Assembly: GCF_001049755.1 (NCBI RefSeq)
Contig: NZ_CVLB01000001.1
Coordinates: 1,878,995-1,942,994, forward strand
DNA length: 64,000 nucleotides
Reading direction: 5' to 3'
Origin: Brachyspira suanatina
Lineage (GTDB): Bacteria; Spirochaetota; Brachyspiria; Brachyspirales; Brachyspiraceae
Shown here in pieces: positions 34,952-44,445 of the stretch. The stretch's first letter is position 1, and the number at the start of each line of letters is the position of its first letter. Position numbers and translations under genes: made by a program. The notes under the pieces were generated by a model. It ran no database searches, was not told where the DNA came from, and saw nothing but the letters and a program-made list of their open reading frames with translations.

Positions 34952-35458
34952 TTAATTAATATCATAAATATATACGCTTTCTGCTATATCTTCATCATCT
35001 ATCTTCAAAGTATTTTTTGTACCGGAATCTTTAAATCCGTTTTTCTCATAAAACTTTTTAGCTTCTTCATTTTTCTCAAAAACGCAAAGACATATATTAG
35101 TATAACCAGACTCTTTCATATATTTTACAGCCTGCTCTAATAATAACTTACCTATTCCGGAACCCTGATATATAGGATGAACATATAATGATATTATCTC
35201 GCCGTATCCTTCCATATTGCATCTGCTTTTTCCATGAGATATAACAGCTATAGGTTTTCCGTCAATATAGGCTAAATGTGCCTCTCTAGTTTTATTATTA
35301 ATACCGTCTTCAAATTCTTCGCACCAATCATCTAAATATATTCTTTTAAGATATGATTCAGGTATAATATTTTTATAAGCATCTTTCCAGCATATGGCAT
35401 GAAGTTTGCTTATATCAAAAACATCTTCTAATCCTGCTTTTTTTATAGTTATATCCAT
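34952..35458 (-). CDS. GNAT family N-acetyltransferase
   Basis: 168 residues with the GNAT fold. The acetyl-CoA motif A is VHPIYQGSGIGKLLLEQA (Q/R-x-x-G-x-G/A), and motif B is YTNICLCVFEKNEEAKKFYEKNGF. Such enzymes transfer acetyl groups to amines of small molecules or proteins; the substrate is unknown. A GAGG site lies 9 bases before the start. Single gene between a convergent oxidoreductase and ruvA. Confidence 0.87.
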   Translation of the reverse strand: MDITIKKAGLEDVFDISKLHAICWKDAYKNIIPESYLKRIYLDDWCEEFEDGINNKTREAHLAYIDGKPIAVISHGKSRCNMEGYGEIISLYVHPIYQGSGIGKLLLEQAVKYMKESGYTNICLCVFEKNEEAKKFYEKNGFKDSGTKNTLKIDDEDIAESVYIYDIN

Positions 35459-35557
35459 TTAATTATACCTCTTTTTAATAATAATCATTACTATTAAATA
35501 AATTATATATCTATAATAAGTTATTTTCAATTATTTATTTTTATTTTTTATAAAAAA

Positions 35558-36136
35558 TTATAAAGTGCTAAGATTTCTTAAAGCATTACTTATCAAATCT
35601 TCTGTAGTCATATTATCTTTATTTTCTATTGCAGACAAAGCCTTAACAGCTTCATTATTTGAAAAACCTAATGATATCAAAGCTTTTATAACATCGCTTT
35701 CATTATCATTACTAATAACAGATGGTGAAATATTAATATCTATCTTTTCTATCTTGTCCCTTAACTCAAATAAAAGTTTTTCGGCCTTTTTTACTCCCAT
35801 ACCTGATACTTTTTTAAGTAAATTTATATCCTTATTAAAAAGTATATGCATCAAATCATTTATGGAATAAGTAGAAAGAACTTCCATAGCCAATTTAGGA
35901 CCTACTCCTGAAGCAGACATAAGAGTAGTGAACATATTTTTTTCTTCTCTAGTTAAAAAACCATAAAGTATCATAGCATCTTCTCTGTGTATAAGTTTGG
36001 TATAAAGCCTTATATTATCATCATTTTTCACATCTAATTTTTTTGATACTATAACCTCATAGCCGACACCATTACAAAGAAGAGCAATGACACCTTCTGA
36101 TATTATTTGAACTTTACCTTCTATAAAAGCAAACAT
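35558..36136 (-). CDS. ruvA: Holliday junction branch migration protein RuvA
   Basis: 192 residues, normal length. Domain I OB fold (MFAFIEGKVQIISEGVIALL, GVGYEVIVS, IHREDAMILYGF), domain II with two helix-hairpin-helix motifs (SASGVGPKLAMEVLS and VSGMGVKKAEKLLFELRDK), and the C-terminal RuvB-binding domain III (ALISLGFSNNEAVKALS). RuvA binds Holliday junctions and loads RuvB. Neither ruvB nor ruvC is adjacent. Its start overlaps the stop of the upstream metallochaperone gene by one base (TAATG), an unusual partnership. Confidence 0.96.
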   Translation of the reverse strand: MFAFIEGKVQIISEGVIALLCNGVGYEVIVSKKLDVKNDDNIRLYTKLIHREDAMILYGFLTREEKNMFTTLMSASGVGPKLAMEVLSTYSINDLMHILFNKDINLLKKVSGMGVKKAEKLLFELRDKIEKIDINISPSVISNDNESDVIKALISLGFSNNEAVKALSAIENKDNMTTEDLISNALRNLSTL

Positions 36137-36345
36137 TATAAACTAGGCTCGTATTCTAATTCTTTTATAGTGTCAAGCATTTTATCAGTGCTTACTTTAG
36201 ACTCATCATATTCTACTTCAGCACAAGCATTTTCTAAACTTACATTAACTTTGCTTACACCGTCTAAAGCACTTAACTCTTCTGTAACTGCTTTAACACA
36301 ATTTTGACAGCCCATACCTTTTATTTTTATAGTAACATTTTTCAT
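36136..36345 (-). CDS. heavy-metal-associated (HMA/CopZ-like) protein
   Basis: 69 residues, a single HMA ferredoxin-like domain. The metal site is GMGCQNC (residues 10-16), CxxC as in copper chaperones CopZ/Atx1; C-terminal DTIKELEYEPSL completes the fold. It probably binds Cu(I) in the cytoplasm and delivers it to a P-type ATPase or regulator that is not in the window. AAGGAG lies at good spacing before the start. Translationally coupled to ruvA by a one-base overlap. Confidence 0.9.
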   Translation of the reverse strand: MKNVTIKIKGMGCQNCVKAVTEELSALDGVSKVNVSLENACAEVEYDESKVSTDKMLDTIKELEYEPSL

Positions 36346-36401
36346 TTTATATCTCCTTTGTTATAATTATCTAACAATTATATACTACATAAGGGTATTT
36401 T

Positions 36402-38180
36402 TCAATTATTTTTTTCTATTTTTTCAATATTTTTAGATTCTTCTTCTTTTTTATACAAATTAAATACAACAGTCATTTCAGTGCCTACATTCTCTTCACT
36501 TTTAATATGTATGTCAGCATTGTAATAATTACATATATTTTTTACTATTGTAAGTCCAAGACCTGTACCATGAACTTTCAAATATTTATTGTTTTTAACT
36601 CTAAAAAACCTTTCAAAAACTCTATTCAAATACTGAGGAGCTATTCCGCAGCCTGTATCTTTCACAGAAAATATAGCTTTATCAGCATTCTTTTTTAAAT
36701 ATATCTTTACTTTACCGTCATCATCAGTATATTTTATAGCATTATCAACCAAATTATTAACAACTTCAGTAATTTTTTCTTTATTAGCCATTATAACAGC
36801 AGATTCTATATCTAATTGCACATCAATATTTCTTTGCTCAGCTTTTATTCTATTGCTTTCAAATACATCAAGAACAATATCTTTAATATCTATTTCTTCA
36901 TCAACAGTTTCCTTCCAATTAGCCTCTATTCTGCTCAATGTAAGCATATCAATAACAAGGTCTTTCATTCTCAAAGCCTCATTATTAATTCTTTTTATAA
37001 AATCCGCCTGATTCTTTCCGCCTCCTGTAGCAATAAGAAGCTCGGAATATCCTATTATAGAAGTAAGAGGAGTTTTTAATTCATGAGAAGCATTTATAAA
37101 GAAATCCTGCTTTTCTATCTCGACCTTTCTTATATCTGTAACATCTTCAAATTTTATTAATGCCGATATATTCTCATTATTTCTTATAGGAACAATACTT
37201 ATTTCTATATCCATAGTATGTTCTTTAACATCAAATTTTGAAAATCTGCTAAACTCTATGGCATTATCTATTTTTTCTATAACATCATCATCTTTTATGA
37301 TTTCATTAAGTTTTCTTATATTACTGTCAGAAATTTCAAGCAAATCTAAGGCATATTGATTAATGAAAAATATTTCTTTATTTTTATTAACAGCAATAAT
37401 ACCCTGTGCTATATTCTCAAGTACATAATTGAGCTTTTCTCTTTCAGTTTGATAGCCTGTGATATTTTCATTCAAACTTACGGCCAATTCATTTATATCA
37501 TAAAGTATAGTGTTAATATCATTATATCCCGTTAAATTCTTAGGTATCGTTGATTTATTATTGTAAATATTATCAAGTGTTTCTTTTATCATATAGAAAG
37601 GAATCATAATATTACGGCTCATCAAAGGAAGAACCAAAGCCATAACTATAACAACCACACCTATAACCATAACAGCTGTAAATAAGAAGCTTATTAAATA
37701 TTTATTAACTGATTCTATAGGAATTGAAACCCTAAGTATATAATCTCTTTTGTCATCAGCTTTAATTTTTTTAGATACATACATATAAGGAGTTTTTTGA
37801 CTAATAGAAGTATTTATAGAAAAAGCCGGCTTATTTTCTATACTATGTAATGCTGCTATAACATCGCTTCTATTCGTATGATTTCCCATAGGATTTTTGG
37901 AAGTATCAGTCATAGTATCAGCTATTACAACCCCATTTGTAGATATTATGCTGATTCTTAATTCTTCTTTATCTGACTGAAGTACAAATTTTCTAAAAGC
38001 ATCTTCTGTCTGAACATCATATAAGTCAATCTCTTTTTCAAGCATCTCGATAATATTTACTATCATAACCTGACTGTATACAATATTATTATACTGCACA
38101 GTAAACAGTATTCCTATAAACATTAAAGCACTTGATAATATCAAAATGAGTAATGATTTATAAAATATGTTCTTAATCAT
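36402..38180 (-). CDS. PhoR-type sensor histidine kinase
   Basis: 592 residues. Transmembrane helices at about 8-28 and 160-188 bracket a periplasmic sensor domain with a double Cache-like look (VQTEDAFRKFVLQSDKEEL, GVVIADTMTD). A HAMP-like linker and a PAS domain (VLENIAQGIIAVNKNKEI) follow, then HisKA with phospho-acceptor His366 in FFINASHELKTPL. The HATPase has an N box (NNLVDNAIKYT), G1 (DTGCGIA), F box and G2 (GTGLGL). It starts 12 bases after the response regulator stop, forming a two-component operon. The signal is unknown; phosphate is only suggested by the PhoR-like order of domains. Confidence 0.9.
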   Translation of the reverse strand: MIKNIFYKSLLILILSSALMFIGILFTVQYNNIVYSQVMIVNIIEMLEKEIDLYDVQTEDAFRKFVLQSDKEELRISIISTNGVVIADTMTDTSKNPMGNHTNRSDVIAALHSIENKPAFSINTSISQKTPYMYVSKKIKADDKRDYILRVSIPIESVNKYLISFLFTAVMVIGVVVIVMALVLPLMSRNIMIPFYMIKETLDNIYNNKSTIPKNLTGYNDINTILYDINELAVSLNENITGYQTEREKLNYVLENIAQGIIAVNKNKEIFFINQYALDLLEISDSNIRKLNEIIKDDDVIEKIDNAIEFSRFSKFDVKEHTMDIEISIVPIRNNENISALIKFEDVTDIRKVEIEKQDFFINASHELKTPLTSIIGYSELLIATGGGKNQADFIKRINNEALRMKDLVIDMLTLSRIEANWKETVDEEIDIKDIVLDVFESNRIKAEQRNIDVQLDIESAVIMANKEKITEVVNNLVDNAIKYTDDDGKVKIYLKKNADKAIFSVKDTGCGIAPQYLNRVFERFFRVKNNKYLKVHGTGLGLTIVKNICNYYNADIHIKSEENVGTEMTVVFNLYKKEEESKNIEKIEKNN

Positions 38181-38192
38181 CTTTTATTAAAA

Positions 38193-38879
38193 TTATTGTA
38201 CATCTGTTAATTTATATCCCATACCTCTAACGGTTATAATGTTTTCTTTAGTTAAATCAAGTTTTTGTCTTATTGATTTTATATGCATATCAATAGTTCT
38301 TGTTTCCATAGTATGGTCAACACCCCATACCTCTTCAAGCATAGTTTCTCTATCAACTACATTATTAGCATTTTCCATTAAGAGCTTAAGCAAATCGAAT
38401 TCTTTCTGAGTTAAAACAACCTGCCTTTCTCCTACGAATACATTTCTCTTTTTAACAATAAGTTTTATTTCTCCAAAAGTAAGTTCTTCTGCATCCAATC
38501 TTACATCTTTTTTTCTTAAATTTGCTTTGATTCTAGCAAGAAGCTCTAGTACAGAAAAAGGTTTAGGCATATAATCATCTGCACCTAAATTAAGACCTGT
38601 AACAATGTTTATTTCACTGGTTTTAGCTGTAAGCATTATTACTTTAATAGGAAGATGGGCATAATCTGTTCTAATAATTTTTAATATTTCTGTACCTTCT
38701 ATGTCTGGAAGCATTATATCAAGCAATACCAAATTAGGAGTTTGTTTTTTTAATGCCTCAAGCATATCATTACCATTTGAGAAACATTCTATAGTATATC
38801 CTGCCTCTTCAACGGTATATTTGATAAGATCCCTAATATTATCATCATCTTCTACTGAGTAAATAAGTTCTTTATTCAT
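38193..38879 (-). CDS. OmpR/PhoB-family response regulator
   Basis: 228 residues. Receiver domain with acidic pocket D11-D12, phosphorylation site Asp54 in LVLLDIMLPD, and Lys in YMPKPF; C-terminal winged helix of the OmpR/PhoB type (LTQKEFDLLKLLMENANNVV, TIDMHIKSIRQKL, TVRGMGYKL). It is transcribed ahead of its histidine kinase. A promoter is present about 60 bases upstream, divergent from the DtxR-like regulator. Target genes not identifiable. Confidence 0.93.
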   Translation of the reverse strand: MNKELIYSVEDDDNIRDLIKYTVEEAGYTIECFSNGNDMLEALKKQTPNLVLLDIMLPDIEGTEILKIIRTDYAHLPIKVIMLTAKTSEINIVTGLNLGADDYMPKPFSVLELLARIKANLRKKDVRLDAEELTFGEIKLIVKKRNVFVGERQVVLTQKEFDLLKLLMENANNVVDRETMLEEVWGVDHTMETRTIDMHIKSIRQKLDLTKENIITVRGMGYKLTDVQ

Positions 38880-38937
38880 AAAATACTACCAAAATTAAAA
38901 TTATTTTATTGTCAAATTAAATACTTTTTATATCATA

Positions 38938-38965
38938 AATATAATAAAAAAATACATTTTGTCAA
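38938..38965 (-). promoter_or_regulatory. promoter of the two-component operon
   Basis: TTGACA (38965-38960), 16 bases, TATATT (38943-38938). Confidence 0.6.
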
Positions 38966-39055
38966 AATATTTTATTAAGACTAAAATAACTAATTTATTA
39001 TTAAATATAATAACTTCTATATTTTACATTATGTAAAAAAATAGACATTTAAATA

Positions 39056-39083
39056 TTGACTTATAATATTTTTATATTAAAAT
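39056..39083 (+). promoter_or_regulatory. promoter of the DtxR-like gene, leaderless layout
   Basis: TTGACT (39056-39061), 16 bases, TAAAAT (39078-39083). The ATG at 39091 lies 8 bases past the -10 and has no ribosome site. Confidence 0.5.
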
Positions 39084-39090
39084 CATTTAT

Positions 39091-39507
39091 ATGAAACAAG
39101 AAATAACACCTATATTAGAAAATTATTTAGAAACTATCTACAATCTTGAGGTAGAGAAAAATTTTAAGGAAGCTATTAGAATAACAGATATAGCAGATCT
39201 AGTAGGACGCTCTAAAGCCAGTGTTAATACAGCGATTAAAACATTGTCAAAATTAGGACATATAAAACATGAGCATTACGGCGATATAGAGCTTACTGAA
39301 AGCGGAAGAGCTATAGGAAAAGATATTGCTGAAAGACATGCTATATTCTATTATTTCCTTACAAAAGTATTAAATGTGGATGAAAAAATAGCTGATGAAG
39401 AAGCATGCCTAATAGAACATGCTATGAGCAAAGACACTGTACATAAATTCAAAGAGTTTCTTTGCGGATACTGCAAAAAAGAAAATATTTTTAATAAAGA
39501 CAATTAA
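39091..39507 (+). CDS. DtxR/MntR-family metal-dependent transcriptional regulator
   Basis: 138 residues. N-terminal winged helix (ILENYLETIYNLE, ITDIADLVGRSKASVNTAIKTLSKLGHI), then the metal-binding and dimer domain with ERHAIFYYFLTKVL and DEEACLIEHAMS, where the Cys/Glu/His set (E--C--EH) matches DtxR/IdeR metal ligands. There is no SH3 domain, as in MntR. It probably represses iron or manganese uptake genes when metal is bound. Divergent from the two-component operon; its own mRNA looks leaderless. Confidence 0.88.
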   Translation: MKQEITPILENYLETIYNLEVEKNFKEAIRITDIADLVGRSKASVNTAIKTLSKLGHIKHEHYGDIELTESGRAIGKDIAERHAIFYYFLTKVLNVDEKIADEEACLIEHAMSKDTVHKFKEFLCGYCKKENIFNKDN

Positions 39508-39582
39508 ATCAGCAGTTTATAATAAAAACCAGTATCTTATAATCTAATTTAAAAGAAATTTATATTCCGCTTAAAAAATAAA

Positions 39583-39618
39583 AAAGACTAAATTGATAAA
39601 ATATACAATTTAGTCTTT
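39583..39618. terminator. bidirectional terminator
   Basis: AAAGACTAAATTG (39583-39595) and CAATTTAGTCTTT (39606-39618) form a perfect 13-bp stem between convergent genes. Confidence 0.8.
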
Positions 39619-39642
39619 ATAGTTTAATGTTTTTATAATCAA

Positions 39643-40881
39643 TTATAAGATCTCATCTTTTATCATATCATCGAAAGTCTGTCTTTTTCTTATGATATAA
39701 TGTTTATTATCATCAATCATAACCTGAGGTAGAAGAAGTCTTGAATTATAATTGCTTGACATACTAGATCCATAAGCTCCAACATCGAGTAAAGCCACAT
39801 AATCACCCTGCTCTAATACACTGCATTCTCTGTTATATGCAAAGAAGTCTGAACTTTCACATATAGGACCTACAAAATCATAATTAGAAACATTATCTTT
39901 TTTAACTAAAGGATATATTTCATTATAAGCATCATACATAGCTACTCTTATATAATCATTCATACCGCCGTTTAATATAACATATTTTCTTCCAAGCTCT
40001 TCTTTGATATATTCAACTTTCATTATTAAAGCACCAGATTCTGCCACAAAATATCTTCCGGGCTCTGTAGTAACTCTTAAATTAATTTCTTTTAATAGAT
40101 TAATACTTTCAGCTTTAAATTTATCAAAATCAAATCCAGAATGATCTCTGTTATATCTTACCCCGTATCCTCCGCCTATATCAATATCAGTAATATTAAA
40201 TCCAATACTCTTAATTTCAGCAATTAAATCCTTCATCACTAAAATAGCTTTATAGAAAGGTTCAGCATCTGTCATTTGAGAGCCTATATGCATTGATAAT
40301 GATTCTATTTCTATATTAGATAATGATTTTAATAAATCAGAATTCTCTTTTATAGTTTTTATACTGATACCAAATTTATTTCCAGTAACCCCTGTAGTAA
40401 TTTTTTCATGAGTGTGAGCATCAACATTCGGATTAACTCTTATTGAACATTTTACTTTCTTTTTAAGTTCTTTAGCTATATTATTAATTCTTATAGCCTC
40501 AGGAATTGATTCTATATTAAAACGTTTTATATTAAGCTCTATTGATTTTCTTATCTCTTCTTCTGTTTTTGCAACTCCTGAAAATACTATATTTTCAGCC
40601 TTTCCGCCTGCTTTTATATATTTTAAAGTCTCTCCTATAGATACAACATCAGCACCTATACCCTCTTCAGCCATCATCTTCAATATAGATAAATTATTCT
40701 CTGCTTTAACAGCATAAACTATTAAAGCATCATTTAAAGGTGAAAATACTTCTTTTAAAAATCTTATTTTAGTTAAAATATCATTCTTTGAATAAATATA
40801 AAAAGGTGTACCGTAAACTTCAGCAATCTCTCTAATATCAATATTTTCACACATCAATACATTATTTTTATAAGCAATCAT
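39643..40881 (-). CDS. lysA: diaminopimelate decarboxylase
   Basis: 412 residues, family length. PLP-binding Lys59 in VYAVKAENN, the His of SMHIGSQ, the Gly-rich phosphate loop DIGGGYGV, EPGRYFV, and the active-site Cys in GPICESSDFF. It makes lysine from meso-diaminopimelate. The start has GGAG at 10 bases. A second ATG (40888), 3 bases past the GGAG-AAA, opens a six-codon frame overlapping this start, which might modulate initiation. The upstream deacetylase gene is 40 bases away on the same strand. Confidence 0.96.
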   Translation of the reverse strand: MIAYKNNVLMCENIDIREIAEVYGTPFYIYSKNDILTKIRFLKEVFSPLNDALIVYAVKAENNLSILKMMAEEGIGADVVSIGETLKYIKAGGKAENIVFSGVAKTEEEIRKSIELNIKRFNIESIPEAIRINNIAKELKKKVKCSIRVNPNVDAHTHEKITTGVTGNKFGISIKTIKENSDLLKSLSNIEIESLSMHIGSQMTDAEPFYKAILVMKDLIAEIKSIGFNITDIDIGGGYGVRYNRDHSGFDFDKFKAESINLLKEINLRVTTEPGRYFVAESGALIMKVEYIKEELGRKYVILNGGMNDYIRVAMYDAYNEIYPLVKKDNVSNYDFVGPICESSDFFAYNRECSVLEQGDYVALLDVGAYGSSMSSNYNSRLLLPQVMIDDNKHYIIRKRQTFDDMIKDEIL

Positions 40882-40921
40882 TATTCATTTTCTCCTAATT
40901 ATTATTTAATTATTTAATTTT

Positions 40922-41830
40922 TTAATTTAATATCTCTGTTATGCTTACAGATATAATTCCTTCATCTTCTAAAAGCGGTAAATTATTCTCTAAAATTTTT
41001 AATGTTTCTTCGCTTTGATAATGCCCTATTCCAACCGCTACTCCATATTCTTTTGATAATTTTATTAACTCTCTCCACTGCTTCATTATAGAAGAATAAT
41101 CCCTTTCATTATCTAAAAATACTGATCTCCTAGCAGTTCTTACACCATATTCTAAAGCCATATCATATATTAAACTATCAGACACGGTATAAGAATCTAC
41201 AAAATATTTATCATTATTCCTAGCATAATCAAGCATATAAGATACTATACTCTCATCACTGCTTGCTACAGAACCTGTATGATTATTCATTCCTTTTGCA
41301 TAAGGTACTTTTGAAAATGAATAATCTAGTAATCTAAACACTTCATCTTCATTCATTCCCTTTCTTATTAAAGTCTGCTCTCCAAAATAATCACTGCCTT
41401 CCATAGGTATATGCAAAATAATATTAACATTATTACTATATGCTGCATAAGAAAAATCTGTACTATGATAAGAATCTGGAAGCACTGCAAAAGTTATATT
41501 GTATTCATTAGCTAAAGAAAAATATCTTTCAGAATTATCTAAAGTATTTCCGCTGTCATCTATTATAATGCTTATACAATTACTATGTTCATTTATTTTA
41601 TTTAAAATTGGCTTTGCTGTATCCGGTGAGTTTATATCGGCTAAATGAAATATATCATTTGAAGGCTTCTCTGTTATATTTTTTTTTAAAATAGAATTTG
41701 CATTTGATTGTTTATAAACATTATTAGCATATTCAAAACTAATATTATAATTCTCTTTAACCTTTATAAAAGTAAAGGCAAATATGCAAAGTATAATAAT
41801 CGAAAGTACAAATACAAATATATTTTTCAT
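40922..41830 (-). CDS. divergent polysaccharide deacetylase family protein
   Basis: 302 residues. N-terminal membrane anchor (about 4-22), a polar linker, then a NodB-like barrel of the divergent (YibQ/DUF610) type: IIIDDSGNTLDNSERYF, ITFAVLPDS, ILHIPMEGSDY, and GMNNHTGSVASSDE, with the final strand VGIGHYQSEETL. These proteins are thought to act on envelope polysaccharide, but the substrate is not established. Upstream of lysA on the same strand; possibly co-transcribed. Confidence 0.85.
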   Translation of the reverse strand: MKNIFVFVLSIIILCIFAFTFIKVKENYNISFEYANNVYKQSNANSILKKNITEKPSNDIFHLADINSPDTAKPILNKINEHSNCISIIIDDSGNTLDNSERYFSLANEYNITFAVLPDSYHSTDFSYAAYSNNVNIILHIPMEGSDYFGEQTLIRKGMNEDEVFRLLDYSFSKVPYAKGMNNHTGSVASSDESIVSYMLDYARNNDKYFVDSYTVSDSLIYDMALEYGVRTARRSVFLDNERDYSSIMKQWRELIKLSKEYGVAVGIGHYQSEETLKILENNLPLLEDEGIISVSITEILN

Positions 41831-41889
41831 AAAACATTAATGTAAAAAAATAATGCATTAATGATATCTTAAATAGTAATAAAAGTCAA

Positions 41890-42174
41890 TTATTTATGTA
41901 CCATATATTCTACACTTACAACAGCATTCTCTTTACATTTTGGACACTTAGGACATCTAGGAGACAGCTTATTAAAAATTTTTTCTATAAAAGATTCTTT
42001 TTTTTTATCTGAATAAATTTTTGATGTTACATTTCCATTTTCATCTTTTTCTGATTCATTAAAATCAAGAGATACAAAAGAAAGTTCGGAAGGAGCATTT
42101 AATTTTTTATCAGTAGTAAAAAAATATCCGCAATTTCTGCATTTATAATAAAAAGGTGGATTATCTGGCAACAT
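41890..42174 (-). CDS. small zinc-ribbon protein
   Basis: 94 residues with CRNCGYFF near residue 12 and CPKCPKCKENA near 75, two Cys pairs that would form a split zinc ribbon with a charged 55-residue insert (ESEKDENGNVTSK). The N-terminal MLPDNPPFYYKCRNCG matches small predicted zinc-ribbon proteins found in anaerobes. AAGGA lies 8 bases upstream. It follows the metallophosphoesterase gene by 26 bases. Function unknown. Confidence 0.7.
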   Translation of the reverse strand: MLPDNPPFYYKCRNCGYFFTTDKKLNAPSELSFVSLDFNESEKDENGNVTSKIYSDKKKESFIEKIFNKLSPRCPKCPKCKENAVVSVEYMVHK

Positions 42175-42200
42175 AATGGAATCCTTTTTATATTAATAAA

Positions 42201-42896
42201 TTATATGTCTAATACCAATAGTTTATCCTGTTCTGTATCAAAATGATCCGCCATATATATAGTATAACTATCTTTTTTTATAACACTTCCAGGCTTTACT
42301 CTATTATGGCCTACAACCTGATTATATCCTATCCATGCATCATCTGACAAATCCATTGAATCAGACCATAATATACCCGCAAACTTGCTCATTCCTCCCC
42401 TTCTGAAAGAAGCTATATTACAGTCATCTTTATCATTATTATAAACAGCATTCACAACATCTTCAATATTATCAATATTAATATCTTTTAAATCATATTT
42501 TTGTTTTATATATTCAATCCAGCCATTTGTGATGCCTGCATGAGTGAATATATAATTGTTCTCTATATAAATTGGATTAAATAGATTTGCATTATCATTA
42601 AATATTTCATGCATTTCCTTAGCATAACTTTTTCTATACCTGCTCGCTGTAGGATATCCTACTATATACTGAAAATCATGATTTCCTATAAGCAGAATAA
42701 TTTTATCATCATGATTCTTTTTGAACTCTATTACATCTTTTAAATTATTAACTATCTCCTCATCAGTAAAAGTAACCCAGCTGTCATCGCTATAATCTCC
42801 CATAAAAACTATCTTATCAAACTTATCAAACCTTCCTTCAATAAGTTTCTTCCAACAGCTTTTTCCATGTAAATCACCTATAACAGCAGTTTTCAT
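42201..42896 (-). CDS. calcineurin-like metallophosphoesterase
   Basis: 231 residues with all metal-binding motifs: GDLHG (7-11), GDYSD near 32, GNHD near 70, and the late FTHAG and GHNRVKPG. It belongs to the serine/threonine protein phosphatase / ApaH-like branch and hydrolyses phosphoesters with two metal ions. GGAG is 8 bases before the start. The upstream HPr-like gene ends one base before it, so the two are coupled. Substrate unknown; a phosphoprotein made by the partner is conceivable. Confidence 0.87.
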   Translation of the reverse strand: MKTAVIGDLHGKSCWKKLIEGRFDKFDKIVFMGDYSDDSWVTFTDEEIVNNLKDVIEFKKNHDDKIILLIGNHDFQYIVGYPTASRYRKSYAKEMHEIFNDNANLFNPIYIENNYIFTHAGITNGWIEYIKQKYDLKDINIDNIEDVVNAVYNNDKDDCNIASFRRGGMSKFAGILWSDSMDLSDDAWIGYNQVVGHNRVKPGSVIKKDSYTIYMADHFDTEQDKLLVLDI

Positions 42897-42897
42897 T

Positions 42898-44067
42898 TTA
42901 AAGTCTCCTTACAATTATATTTATATGCTGATAATCAATAATAGGCTCTTCAGAATCATTTTCAATAACTTTATTAATATAAATAGCTTCAAATTTCTCT
43001 TGTAAATATTCTTTAAACTCTCTTATTGTTTCCCAATATTCTTCATTATTATGAGAAGTATTAATTTTATTTTTATGCTCAAAATTATCTTTTATTTTAT
43101 ATGCTATATTATCAATGATCTTTTCTTCTATCTCATAAATTTTTCCTATATTTTGAACAATATTTATAGTTCTATAAAGATCCAAACTAAAATTAGATGA
43201 ATTTGAAATCATGTATATATTTATAGAATAATCAGAAGATTTTCTCTTATCATCCAATATAAAATCTAGAGTCTTTATAGATTCATCTACAAAATTTTTA
43301 TTAGCTTCTATATCATATTCAACTTTCAAAGGCTCTATACCTATAATTTTCTTGATAAATAATGAGTCAAATTGACTATGAAAATATTTTTTCACATTAT
43401 TAAATAATAAATATATATAAAAGTACCTAATATCTCTATTTTTTACAATATCTGTTAAATTAACTAAAAAATTATTTAAATCATTTTCATTTATATGTAT
43501 TTCATAATGAATAGATAACTGCTTTATAACATCAGCTATATTATTATTAATAACATTAAAAATCTCTGTTTTATCATCATTTTTTATATATATAATATTA
43601 TTATTTAAATTCAAAGAAGGCAAATGAAGAGAATCCCTTTTTTCCTTCAATAACTTCACTTTATTTTCTATATCTTCTTTTACAATATCTTTTTTATCTT
43701 TAGGAGTTAAAAATAATATTTCCTCCTCTATAAACTTATTACCCTCTGATTCTTCCTCTTTTTCTAATTCTTCTATTTTTTCTAAAGTATAAAATTCCTT
43801 TTTCTCCAATATTTCTTCTATTCTTTTTAAATTATTTTCTCTATCCTCACCATATACATATAATGTAAATCTATATCCGAATTTTATATCGAGTCCCATC
43901 ATTTTTATAAAAGATTTGGCATTAACTCTCTTTCCATTCTTATTTTCTATTTCTATTTTATCTTCAATAGTTCTAAAAAAATCAACAATAGAATTAACCG
44001 TTTTATTATCATCTATAATAGAATTTCTACATTCAAACTCTTTAGATATAAAATCATTATTCTCCAT
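42898..44067 (-). CDS. HPr-like domain fused to a long unknown region
   Basis: 389 residues. Residues about 25-90 (FRTIEDKIEIENKNGKRV, NAKSFIKMMGLDIKFGYRFTL, YGEDRENNLKRIEEIL) follow the second half of phosphocarrier HPr, including the NaKSi-x-x-mm-L region and the closing G-x-D---al--i helix. The GLHARP motif with the phosphorylatable His is absent (the region reads CRNSIIDDNKTVNSIV). The remaining 300 residues are Glu/Lys/Asn-rich, partly coiled-coil, without a known family. Coupled to a metallophosphoesterase. It could be a regulatory pseudo-HPr; this is inference from a weak pattern. Confidence 0.55.
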   Translation of the reverse strand: MENNDFISKEFECRNSIIDDNKTVNSIVDFFRTIEDKIEIENKNGKRVNAKSFIKMMGLDIKFGYRFTLYVYGEDRENNLKRIEEILEKKEFYTLEKIEELEKEEESEGNKFIEEEILFLTPKDKKDIVKEDIENKVKLLKEKRDSLHLPSLNLNNNIIYIKNDDKTEIFNVINNNIADVIKQLSIHYEIHINENDLNNFLVNLTDIVKNRDIRYFYIYLLFNNVKKYFHSQFDSLFIKKIIGIEPLKVEYDIEANKNFVDESIKTLDFILDDKRKSSDYSINIYMISNSSNFSLDLYRTINIVQNIGKIYEIEEKIIDNIAYKIKDNFEHKNKINTSHNNEEYWETIREFKEYLQEKFEAIYINKVIENDSEEPIIDYQHINIIVRRL

Positions 44068-44377
44068 ATAGTATCCTGTATAATTTTATTTTATTCTATA
44101 AATACAATTATATACAAATATAGAAACAAATCAATTAGTTATGTATAAAAACATATTAAAAACTATATAGCAACACTATATATATACCTATATAGGATAT
44201 ATAAAATATCTATATAAAAATAGAATAATTTAATTAATTGTAGATAACATAAATAAAATAACTTTAAACAATTTTATTTTTTAATATTTTTAAAATTAAA
44301 AATTTAATTAAAAATGCTTTATTTACTTTAAAAATATATATGACTTTATTTATCATACAAATAATACATAAAAACCC
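44068..44377. other. A/T-rich intergenic region
   Basis: About 300 bases, nearly all A/T, between divergent genes. Apart from short A/T palindromes such as CCTATATAGG near 44189, I see nothing definite until the promoter at 44378. Confidence 0.3.
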
Positions 44378-44406
44378 TTGAAATTATAAATAATATTGTT
44401 TATAAT
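44378..44406 (+). promoter_or_regulatory. promoter of the XRE-GTPase gene
   Basis: TTGAAA (44378-44383), 17 bases, TATAAT (44401-44406), 39 bases before the ATG. Confidence 0.75.
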
Positions 44407-44445
44407 AATAAAAAATAAAAAATAACAGAGTAAAAACAAAAAAAT

